This document shows, piece by piece, positions 58,101 to 64,000 of a DNA stretch of 64,000 nucleotides. The number at the start of each line of letters is the position of its first letter. Within the stretch, counting starts at the first letter, position 1. The position numbers and the translations under genes are program-made. Under the pieces are notes generated by a model. The model was not told the origin of the DNA. It saw nothing but the letters and a program-made list of their open reading frames with translations, and did not search any database. Location: positions 1,780,838-1,844,837 of the forward strand of contig NMRA01000007.1 of assembly GCA_002633005.1 (NCBI GenBank). Direction: 5' to 3'. This stretch comes from Phoronis australis. Taxonomy: Eukaryota; Phoronida; Phoronidae.

Positions 58101-60589
58101 GGTGTTGGTGAACTATATATTTATTAAAATAAAATTTAAAACACAGTTTTAAGTAAAAAAATGTCAAAGTCAAGAAAACTATGACTTTCCGTTTAAAAGC
58201 CTCACTTTTCCGAATAGATGCCCGGGCATTTATTTGGCGTTGCTAAAACACCTGAAAATTTTCATTCTCCAAATACATGCCCAATGGGCTCATCTAGTAG
58301 TTTCATGAAAAGTTGCTTTGGTATACGTGTACTTTCAGTTACAAAGTCATAATTCCCATAGCGACAAATTTGAAGATTAAAAAGACCAGCAACCAAGCAT
58401 ACTGTGAACCACATCTGGCAACTTTTTATTTGCTCTGAACGCACTGTGAACCACCTCTGGTAACTTTTTATTTGCTCAGAATGCACTATGAACCACTCAC
58501 AACCTTTTTCAATTGCCTCGCCTCTCACATACAGATTTTCCCTGTAACACCCTGAGCCCCCTGAACTCACATTTATTTTGAAAACAATAAGGGTTTAACT
58601 TAACCGTTTTCAATTTTTACACGAAACCTCATACTCAGAACTTTAGACCTGCTATAAACTTGCTTTGTGTCAAAAATTTATCTCTAAAGACCACTTACAA
58701 TAATGAAATTGAAAATATTACGCGAAGACCCCTTTTGGTTACCAAAGAACCGTACCTTGATGTAAAGCAGGGACACGAGATATGGACGAAGTGGCAGAGT
58801 GTACACTTACCACACCAAGGTACGGCTCTTTGGATCCAAAAGGGATCTTCACTAAGTATTTTCATTATTTAAATGGAGCCTGCCCAGTAACATACATAAT
58901 TGTGAAATAAATCTCGCCTTCATCATTATTTAAATTTGAGGTGAACTCTGGGCTTGGAAATAACTTATAGTTTTTTACCATTCGAGACCAGACTCAACAA
59001 GCTGGCTTGTCATGATGAGTCATTTTATATGACAAGCGCTGTCTGAAGAGTGAAAAAACTGCTAGTTCTGTCCTAGGCTAAAAAACCCATCACATCTGAG
59101 CAACAACTTGGGACCAGTTTTATCGCAAAAAGCGATGTAAATTCAGAGTGTTTTTCTTTGATGGATCGTGCTGTTAAAGTATCTTTAAAAAGAATCTCTC
59201 CTGATTAGTAAGATTTAGTGCAAGATAGCAAGAGGCTGAATACTAGTATTCCAACCCATTCAAGAAAAACTAAAAACTACGTGACCAGCACTTGCGACTG
59301 TAAATGACATTTTTCAATCTATCTACAAGATACTTGCCCGAAACTTTTGGAAATGTGTATCCACTTGGATTGTGATTCAGGGGAGCAACAGCGGCCACCT
59401 GAGGAGCTGGTGTTGGTGCCAACGGGTACTCCAGGGGTGATGAAACGCCTCTAACTGGCGGAATGGAGAATGAACTCGATCTGGTACTCATACAGTTGTC
59501 TTCACACCCATAGTAATATTGAGTAGCAGAACTACAGCTAGTTACAGGTGTGTTATTAATACTTCTGAACCCAGGTGTACACTGAGAAAAAACGGAGAAA
59601 TTTGGCAAAGATTGCGACGAAGAGGCACAGTCATTAGTCTGCAGCTCATGGACAGAGTTTGACTGATACCCGTTGGAACGGTCAATAGTTGGTGGCACTG
59701 TCGGTGGTTCATTTTTCAGAGGATCTGAGGGAACATATGTTGACCTGTCCAACATAGACATTGTTTCTCCACATGTTTCTGTATCCATGGAACATTCAGT
59801 GGACGACTCCACAACACTAGGAAGAGGAGAATCGGGATCAATGCATCTTGATGATGGAAAACAGTTATACCAATGACTATGACAACTCCAGTCCACTACT
59901 CTGTTAGATAACGCATCATCGGTCATCCAGCTAGCACCCTGTACTCCGGATTTGTTCACGTCCTTAGAATGGATCCGTAAATCGTTACTATCATTTATAG
60001 ACACGTCATCACGCATGCAAAAAACATCTCCACTCAACACCTCACCAAAATAAGATTTTTCCCAGTCCAAATCCTGGTTGTCATGGCTACAAGTCTCCGT
60101 TGGCAACGAGTCGCTTTGGTGATATGCGTTCCAGACTGTTCCAGACTGAGTCTCCTCTGGCTTCTCATTACACTCCAGGATACTCTTCACAGCTAAAGCG
60201 GTGTCACTGCTGCTGACAGACAACTCATCCAAGTCTGTGGTTTTGACATAGGGACTGTCACAGTCTGCACCTTCAGATGAAGCCTGAGAGGAAACAGATC
60301 TGTCACTCCACCGATTAACTACCGAGTTACCATCAGTGACAAGTTCGTAGTGGTTTACAGTGTCTTCGTTTCCTTCACATGGTTTGCTAAATGTACTTGA
60401 TTGGCAATGACTGAAGTCCAGACCATGTGAGAGTATTTGAGCATTTTGCTTACAGGTAACATTGCCTTGCTCATAGGTATCACAACTTGGTACTGGTAAA
60501 GACATCTTCCGAGAGGGAATAGCAGTATATGGCGTCTCTGTAAATGTGTCTGGAGCTTCAGTATTGCTCAGTGCATAATGGTCTTCCAT
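46056..60589 (-). CDS. Large CXC (Tesmin/TSO1-like) cysteine-domain protein, 13 coding exons
   Basis: I do not recognise a named orthologue. Exons (minus strand): 60614-59281 (ATG 60589), 57072-55813, 55115-54924, 53823-53650, 52702-52623, 51516-51458, 50939-50839, 50251-50082, 48788-48617, 48132-47903, 47424-47277, 46811-46723 and 46196-46056. The junctions agree in phase and the total is 1375 codons. Residues 1 to about 980 are Ser/Pro-rich and probably disordered, with a nine-Asp run followed by IQIIG; about 980-1172 look folded; 1173-1249 hold a CXC domain (CRCNFGCRTTRCHC, CGPSCKCKNCENP); 1250-1330 and the C-terminus hold further Cys clusters. CXC domains in LIN54/tesmin and MSL2 bind DNA, so a nuclear chromatin or transcription role is inferred, not shown. 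The first donor (59281) is the least certain junction. Confidence 0.75.
46723..46811 (-). CDS. CXC gene exon: Cys cluster
   Basis: Acceptor CTGGTTTCAG ends at 46812, donor TGCCAG|GTAATT at 46722. Encodes MLSDVDGFPLEHCCRCGKCV, then ELGAHIYCQ. With the last exon this forms CCxCxxC ... C ... CCxC ... CxxC, plausibly a zinc-binding RING- or PHD-like fold; I cannot assign the family. Confidence 0.78.
46855..46917. repeat. Hairpin repeat, family A copy 4
   Basis: GATATAACGTGCTTACATTT and TTGAGAACCAGTTTTCTC face CTCAAAATGTGGGCACCTTATAT. A short tight hairpin with the same stem core as the copies at 10780, 27055 and 33871. Confidence 0.7.
47277..47424 (-). CDS. CXC gene exon: second Cys-rich segment
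   Basis: Acceptor TTATTAACAG ends at 47425, donor GGAG|GTATGT at 47276. Encodes YSVLPYLDKVVEFPCCKVST, VRKNCVPGIVACPNKDSC and KRYRFSWCG. Six cysteines in 49 residues, with C-C and paired spacing suggesting metal binding. Not recognised as a known family. Confidence 0.78.
47903..48132 (-). CDS. CXC gene exon: CXC domain
   Basis: Acceptor TTTGTTCCACAG ends at 48133, donor TCGAAG|GTCTGT at 47902. Residues about 1173-1249. After VHKPLKKK comes CLTNMRCRCNFGCRTTRCHC, then CGPSCKCKNCENPLNILLKK. The pattern C-x4-C-x-C-x3-C-x4-C-x-C and later C-x3-C-x-C-x2-C-x-N fits the CXC repeat (three-zinc cluster) of Tesmin/TSO1, LIN54 and MSL2. There is one repeat, not the tandem pair of LIN54. Confidence 0.85.
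48617..48788 (-). CDS. CXC gene exon
   Basis: Acceptor TTTGGATTGTAG ends at 48789, donor GAAG|GTTGGC at 48616. Encodes ITLKNTPASKIIDLLKRFSP, LYRVANSQLNDGIPACLGMP and an acidic ESEECEDE just before the CXC exon. Helical and conserved in look, but unassigned. Confidence 0.75.
50082..50251 (-). CDS. CXC gene exon
   Basis: Acceptor GATACTTTCAG ends at 50252, donor CACCTG|GTTAGT at 50081. Encodes LSSACTCLKVQVNKIPCMYV, then LPQLTSYSRDTCVDLTEGQL and HVPHH. Alternating hydrophobics suggest beta strands of a folded domain shared with the two exons before it. Confidence 0.75.
50839..50939 (-). CDS. CXC gene exon
   Basis: Acceptor GGTCGATGTAG ends at 50940, donor GTGG|GTAAGT at 50838. Encodes CLMYEFQTNSMDDTMATRKR and LMAIIEVPFDSIV. 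Part of the folded middle domain; phase 2 in, phase 1 out. Confidence 0.75.
51458..51516 (-). CDS. CXC gene exon (small)
   Basis: Acceptor CTGTTTGCAG ends at 51517, donor AAGAG|GTATGC at 51457. Nineteen codons plus two bases: YENSPPDARISRLKLIFSKR. Too short to stand alone; supported by clean splice signals and phase agreement on both sides. Confidence 0.7.
52623..52702 (-). CDS. CXC gene exon (small)
   Basis: Acceptor TTTTACAG ends at 52703, donor TACATG|GTAAGT at 52622. Encodes CDTTLVAPKWKPKHFDFSSL and SIGSYM. Start of the folded middle region. Confidence 0.72.
53650..53823 (-). CDS. CXC gene exon: Ser/Thr-rich linker
   Basis: Acceptor TAAAAATTCAG ends at 53824, donor GCAG|GTTGGT at 53649. 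Encodes LQVAPPLNLSKIVPSNSTVK, then SLGVKDMIKCETSRVTASSS. Low-complexity Ser run; disordered linker. Confidence 0.72.
54924..55115 (-). CDS. CXC gene exon: linker
   Basis: The acceptor that keeps phase is GGGTTCTTGTAG, ending at 55116; a nearby CTGCTAG would break frame. Donor CAAG|GTGCCG at 54923. Encodes TASLPFVAVKSRSQRISPAP, then FVTVPTWSTASGSRPSVAVQ. Low complexity. Confidence 0.68.
55813..57072 (-). CDS. CXC gene large exon: Pro/Ser-rich, acidic run and SIM
   Basis: Acceptor GTGTTTTCAG ends at 57073, donor ACGG|GTAAGG at 55812. About 420 codons (residues 437-856). Tyr/His/Pro-rich start (YKYSSTYHRYHEPYPHYVP), a Ser-rich middle, then nine Asp codons (56491-56465) leading into IQIIGSSQGDVVLDLSVV. 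The acidic run next to IQII fits a SUMO-interacting motif; VLDLS resembles a CtBP-binding PxDLS motif. The rest is Pro-rich, without a fold I know. Short + strand frames here are shadows. Confidence 0.82.
57166..57260. repeat. Fragment of MITE family C
   Basis: GAGAAGGCACTTGTTTCATC then CCACCCATAATTTGCTTTAG and AACCCACCACCCACAATTTT parallel the left part of the 31193 and 45347 elements in the same order. The inverted ends are missing. Confidence 0.55.
57932..58232. repeat. Pair of palindromic GCCC(A/G)GGGC-type motifs
   Basis: The palindrome CCAAATAAACGCCCATGGGCATTTATTTGG spans about 57932-57962, and a similar GAATAGATGCCCGGGCATTTATTTGG lies about 260 bases downstream. A third weak relative (AATAAATGCCGCGGGCGC) is at 61320. 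They look like the ends of a short non-autonomous element. Confidence 0.5.
58401..58500. repeat. 42-bp tandem repeat, about 2.4 copies
   Basis: ACTGTGAACCAC starts at 58401 and 58443, ACTATGAACCAC at 58485, each followed in the first two by TCTGG.AACTTTTTATTTGCTC. It explains the repeat seen in the minus-strand 102-codon frame at this place (EQIKSYQ / EQIKSCQ), which I do not consider a gene. Confidence 0.85.
58699..58869. repeat. Long hairpin, about 57-bp arms
   Basis: Arms 58699-58759 and 58816-58869 are inverted complements with small mismatches: left AATAATGAAAT..AAAATATT..CGAAGACCCCTTTTGG..CCAAAGAACCGTACCTTG, right mirrored from CAAGGTACGGCTCTTTGGAT. The loop is 56 bases. It sits in the first large intron of the CXC gene and has no coding frame. 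Foldback MITE most likely. Confidence 0.8.
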
Positions 60590-60614
60590 ACTATGTTTAT
60601 TTTGCCTACAATGA
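59281..60614 (-). CDS. CXC gene first coding exon: Ser-rich N-terminus
   Basis: Acceptor TCATTTCAG ends at 60615; 25 bases of leader, then ATG at 60589 (MEDHYALSNTEAPDTFTETP). About 436 codons, rich in Ser, Thr, Asp and Cys, with no recognised domain and probably disordered. The frame stays open to 59270; the phase-1 donor needed by the next exon is at TCAC|GTAGTT (59280), not a strong one. A different donor with an unseen exon in the 2.2-kb intron is possible. Confidence 0.78.
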
Positions 60615-61654
60615 CTGAAATGAGAAAAGAATCAGACAAAATAAGAGCAAAAAATGCTCAAAGGTGACACCGACAAAGATTTTAAATATATATAATGGCA
60701 CACAATGGTGGTAACATTCATAGCCCATGTCAAAACTAGATAGTTTACGCAAAATAGGAAACCTCAAAATTTGTCAGCGCCAGTGATTAGCAACCTGAGA
60801 ATTTTGCCAAGTGACCAATGCGACTTGGCATTTCAGCTAAGTGTTGAGAGAGCTCTAGCCATGTCGTGAACACATACTCTACCACAAGAAACTGTAGGAA
60901 CACCTCATTTATCCACCTTCAGTCTTAGCAGGCTTCTATTGTGAGTCAGCATGCGTGAATAATTGGCTGATAAGTCACCTCTGAACTACTTTTGGCTGAA
61001 TGGATGACCAGGCCATAAAATGATAATTAGCCAAGACCTTGCTGCATTGAATACTGTTAATACCTTCATGGCAATTTTGAAAGAGTGGGCATCTTTTGCT
61101 AGTCTTTCGCCGACAGTGTTTTAAAAAAACTTGATTTACCGACCTCTGATTTTCTGGATTATGCAAACATTAAAATTCAAATTTGCAACGTTTTCAGTTC
61201 TGCCATCATTATGCTATGGAAACAAGCAAAAATTGGCAACAATTCGTACAAGCAACAAAGAATATCTCATAGCATCACCTAGCCTTGGTGGAAAGCTGTA
61301 TATGTACTGTATTGACCCTAATAAATGCCGCGGGCGCTTAGAAAAATTCATTTCACGGAGAAGACGCTTATTGTAGCCTAAGGCAGTTGAAACCCGGTTT
61401 CCGAAACGGGTAAAATCGGAAGCTAGGATTCATCAAATTTACGCTCTGTGACGTATTTGTAGACTATGACAGTCTTTCTACAAAACTGTAGTGCATTGCT
61501 ATCAAACTCCATTGTTAAATTATGATCATTTTTCAAAAAAAAGTGCTGAAATCCCAGGGCAAAAACTTGCAGACTGATACGTTGCTGAATCGCGATCGTC
61601 AATAGGAAAACTTTAATTCTTGAATAAAAATACAGTTTCGACTCAACAAATTAC

Positions 61655-61780
61655 CTGAAATCTTCCTTATGTTTTACAATTTTTAAGTTCATGTGGAGTC
61701 CAGATTAACTGCGATTAAGTCCAAATGTGCGCTACATCATACCCCACAACACGAGAAAAATCTCTGGATGAACACACATG
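61655..61780 (-). other. Probable untranslated first exon of the CXC gene
   Basis: A donor on the minus strand, TTTCAG|GTAATT, ends an exon at 61655. The next coding exon begins at an acceptor (60614) upstream of its ATG, so a leader exon is required and this is the best candidate. The 5' limit is a guess bounded by the promoter motif at 61787. Confidence 0.4.
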
Positions 61781-61786
61781 TTGTTG

Positions 61787-61797
61787 TCACGTGACGT
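61787..61797. promoter_or_regulatory. E-box/CRE-like motif between divergent exons
   Basis: TCACGTGACGT combines a palindromic CACGTG E-box with a TGACGT half CRE. It lies between the candidate minus-strand leader exon and the + strand exon ending at 61944, in the most CG-containing part of the region. Read as a shared promoter element; not tested. Confidence 0.4.
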
Positions 61798-61859
61798 TTG
61801 TTTTGAAGTTCGTCTGCGTATGAGAGTGAGTGAGTGAGCGCGTGCGGGTCATCGACAAC

Positions 61860-61944
61860 AGACTTTGTTACAAAAGGCGGAGGATTATGCAAGAAAATGG
61901 CGTTTACTAGATTGTTTTTTGCTTAAACGGCTGCAACGTGCAAG
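61860..61944 (+). other. Possible untranslated first exon of a divergent + strand gene
   Basis: A strong donor, GCAAG|GTGAGT at 61945, follows an ATG in good context (61897, AAAATGGCG) that opens only nine codons before TAA. So this is either a leader exon with a short upstream ORF for a gene beyond the window, or a non-coding transcript. The left limit is unknown. Confidence 0.4.
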
Positions 61945-62192
61945 GTGAGTGCCGGTTAACTCGCACATTTTGTGTGCACAGGCCGATGGTTGTTAGTTCA
62001 ACTGCTGAGTATAACATTAATAATCCTAGGCTCGATTTAGGCCCTACATGGGTGACGAGCATAACTATCCGGGCTGTGTGAAATTTCTGGGTCTAATGGA
62101 GACACTGACGCAGTGGTACCTATAGTTAGCTAACTCGCTGTATCAAGATTTATCATCAAAATCCGAATTCCTTTTTTCGTGTCTGTCAATAA

Positions 62193-62771
62193 TGTAACAG
62201 GAATGATCTCATCTCTGTCCCTGTATTAGCATGACACCTGTTGGTCATCGTCGGTACTAGTACATTCGTATAATTTGATCATACCTTATTTGGTCAAGAA
62301 CCATCAAGTCCAAGAACTTTAACTTGGTGACTTGTCATTGGCTCGGTTTATCATGTGACACCCTCTATAAATAGCGGGCACCTCGTGGTTTCGGGAGTTC
62401 GGTCACTCTTTCTACCATCGTACAGATGCGACATTTTGGCTCTACCAAATTCAACAGAAGCGGAGCTCGCAGTTATGAATGCGTAAGCCCACTTAGGTTT
62501 AGCCCCTTAAACATTTCAACTATATATCTAAATTCACCCCTACTTACTCCCAAAGCAAGTGATCGTTCTCGTATAAGTTATCCCTGCAGAACGCTGGGGT
62601 TTCATCGTCTAACAACTAAGACGCAATCAGTCACAATGCACGCCCACCGCACTAAAACTAGAATAAAGACCGACTATGTCCGACAACGCTATTCAAGATT
62701 GCCTGTGAGTAAACGTACTAGCGACTGTATTGATTTGTTTAGTTAATAAATGCTGCATACTATATACTACA
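62193..62771 (+). mobile_element. LTR-like segment (solo or truncated Gypsy-type LTR)
   Basis: It begins TGTAACAGG and ends TACTACA, followed at once by ACTTGGCGA, which resembles the start of a tRNA primer-binding site after a Gypsy-type LTR. Inside are a TATA box (TATAAATA at 62366) and AATAAA (62745), in LTR order. No gag or pol sequence follows, and the same 5-base target duplication is not seen on both sides, so it would be a truncated copy. The internal 106-codon frame (62426-62746, Arg/Ser-rich) is described in the findings. Confidence 0.42.
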
Positions 62772-63082
62772 ACTTGGCGATTGTTTCTTTTGACTTAAAA
62801 GTACGTTCGTTTTTAACACTAAAATAGTTCACAAGTCCTGCCCCGGGCTCGATAAAGAGACGCCCCGAGCGTCACGATTACAATAATAATGGCATGCTAA
62901 AGTTTCTTAATGTTCATACTTCAGGAACATAACAATCACGTGTTTTGTATACATAAGCGCACGCCGCAGATCACATCTCGGAAATTTCCGATTTGACGGA
63001 TGACAATGGAATGAGCACAATGAAATTAAACAACGTCGTTTTACAGCTTGTAAGAGCTATAATAAACGTATTTTGAATATTG

Positions 63083-64000
63083 CAATGCATGTGTTCCAAA
63101 ATCTAAATAACATACAGAGTAGTTCTATATTATCCTAACTTGGGTCCTATATTTTGTATTCGTGCGCGCCGAATGAAAGTAATCGTGAGTGTTGCTAAAT
63201 CTCTTATTCTGGGCCAATTTGAAAAATTGTACCAACATTTTTTTTGTCTCCTCTTTTCAAATATTACACTCAAAACTACGTAAAACGCTCTCCATAAAAA
63301 GTACGGTCATCTAGGCTAGATTGTAATCAGCTGATCGTATCCGCATGAGCGAAGCCAGTTATCCTCGCTCCTGACTCGATGAATAGAGCAGCTAGGCGGG
63401 ATCCCTTTGACCGTGAGCTGAGCGTGACACAGCCAAGGTGGATAAATACAGTCAGGTTCAATCGGCCAAACCCCACCGTTTTCCCTGATCGGCAGGGTTT
63501 GGGACAGTCTTATTTAGTGGGAATGTTTATGGCATGGCTGTGTGTAATATTTACACCTTCATGATATGAACATTCCCACTAAATAAGATTGGTTCTAACC
63601 CCAGTGGTTAAGGTAAACGGTGGGGTATGGAAAATTGAACTAGACCGTATTTATCCACCTTGGCTGAGTCGCGCTCGGCTCACGATCAAAGGGATGCCGC
63701 CAAGCTGCTCTAGTCATCGAGTCACGAGCGAGGATAATTGGCTTCGCTCATGCGGATATGATCAGCTGATTACAATCTAGCTAGCAGGCTGTACTTTTTA
63801 TGGAGAGAGTTTTACGTAGTTTTTACTGTAATATTTGAAAAGAGGAGCGAAAACAAATATGAGTACAACTTTGAATTTTTCAAATCGGCCCAGGATAAGA
63901 GATTTTGCAACACAGCAACACTCACGATTACTTTCATTCGGCGCGCACTAATACAAAAATATAGGACCCAAGTTATTTAGATTTTGGAACACATGCATTG
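63083..64000. repeat. Large imperfect palindrome reaching the window end
   Basis: Arms of about 440 bases, 63083-63528 and 63568-64000, are inverted copies with scattered mismatches. Landmarks: GCATGTGTTCCAAAATCTAA (63086) is mirrored at the very end of the window; TTCGGCGCGCAC mirrors GTGCGCGCCGAA (63163); CTTATTTAGTGGGAATGTT (63508) faces AACATTCCCACTAAATAAG (63568). The loop is about 40 bases. No coding frame crosses it convincingly. A foldback transposon or an assembly fold-back is possible. Confidence 0.88.

Noticed and set aside
58262-58570. 102-codon minus-strand frame with repeated EQIKS
   Set aside because: The repeat comes from a 42-base tandem repeat in DNA; no splice, start or homology support.
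1-64000. tRNA, rRNA or snRNA genes
   Set aside because: I looked for GGTTCGAATCC-type T-arms and other landmarks and found no cloverleaf-compatible stretch; a covariance-model scan would be decisive.

Overview
The window is animal nuclear DNA, most likely from a non-vertebrate. Coding sequence is split into short exons with GT/AG borders, introns of 0.3-5 kb carry degenerate inverted-repeat elements, and the recognisable proteins are metazoan cell-polarity, dynactin and tRNA-maturation proteins. I cannot name the species. All exon borders below were read by eye from splice signals, reading phase and, for three genes, my memory of the human proteins; no alignment was run. Each of the four models closes in frame from ATG to stop.

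Layout. (1) 1-24.2 kb, + strand: a MAGUK scaffold of the PALS1/MPP5/Stardust type, 12 coding exons, about 882 residues, with the order unique N-terminus, L27, PDZ, SH3, HOOK, guanylate-kinase-like. Its last coding exon appears twice, the copies joined by a single N, which looks like a false (allelic) duplication. (2) 24.2-28.0 kb: intergenic, with two small inverted-repeat elements. (3) 28.1-35.9 kb, - strand: TRNT1, the CCA-adding tRNA nucleotidyltransferase, with a presequence-like N-terminus. A second, diverged version of its terminal exon lies in the last intron, open for 127 codons except for one TGA. (4) 37.0-40.3 kb, + strand: ACTR10/Arp11 of the dynactin pointed end, three coding exons, head-to-head with TRNT1. 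(5) 40.3-46.0 kb: intergenic, with a tandem palindrome, a MITE and one arm of a dispersed inverted repeat pair. (6) 46.1-61.7 kb, - strand: a large protein (about 1374 residues) that I do not recognise by name. It has a long disordered N-terminus, an acidic run next to a likely SUMO-interacting motif, a conserved-looking middle, a CXC (Tesmin/TSO1-like) cysteine domain and a C-terminal cysteine cluster. (7) 61.7-64.0 kb: a probable shared promoter with a + strand leader exon, an LTR-like segment and a palindrome of about 0.9 kb running to the window edge.

The four genes do not form one pathway: PALS1 acts at epithelial junctions, ACTR10 in dynein transport, TRNT1 in tRNA maturation, and the CXC protein is probably nuclear. 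The best leads are the duplicated TRNT1 terminal exon, the unnamed CXC protein, and the several inverted-repeat element families.
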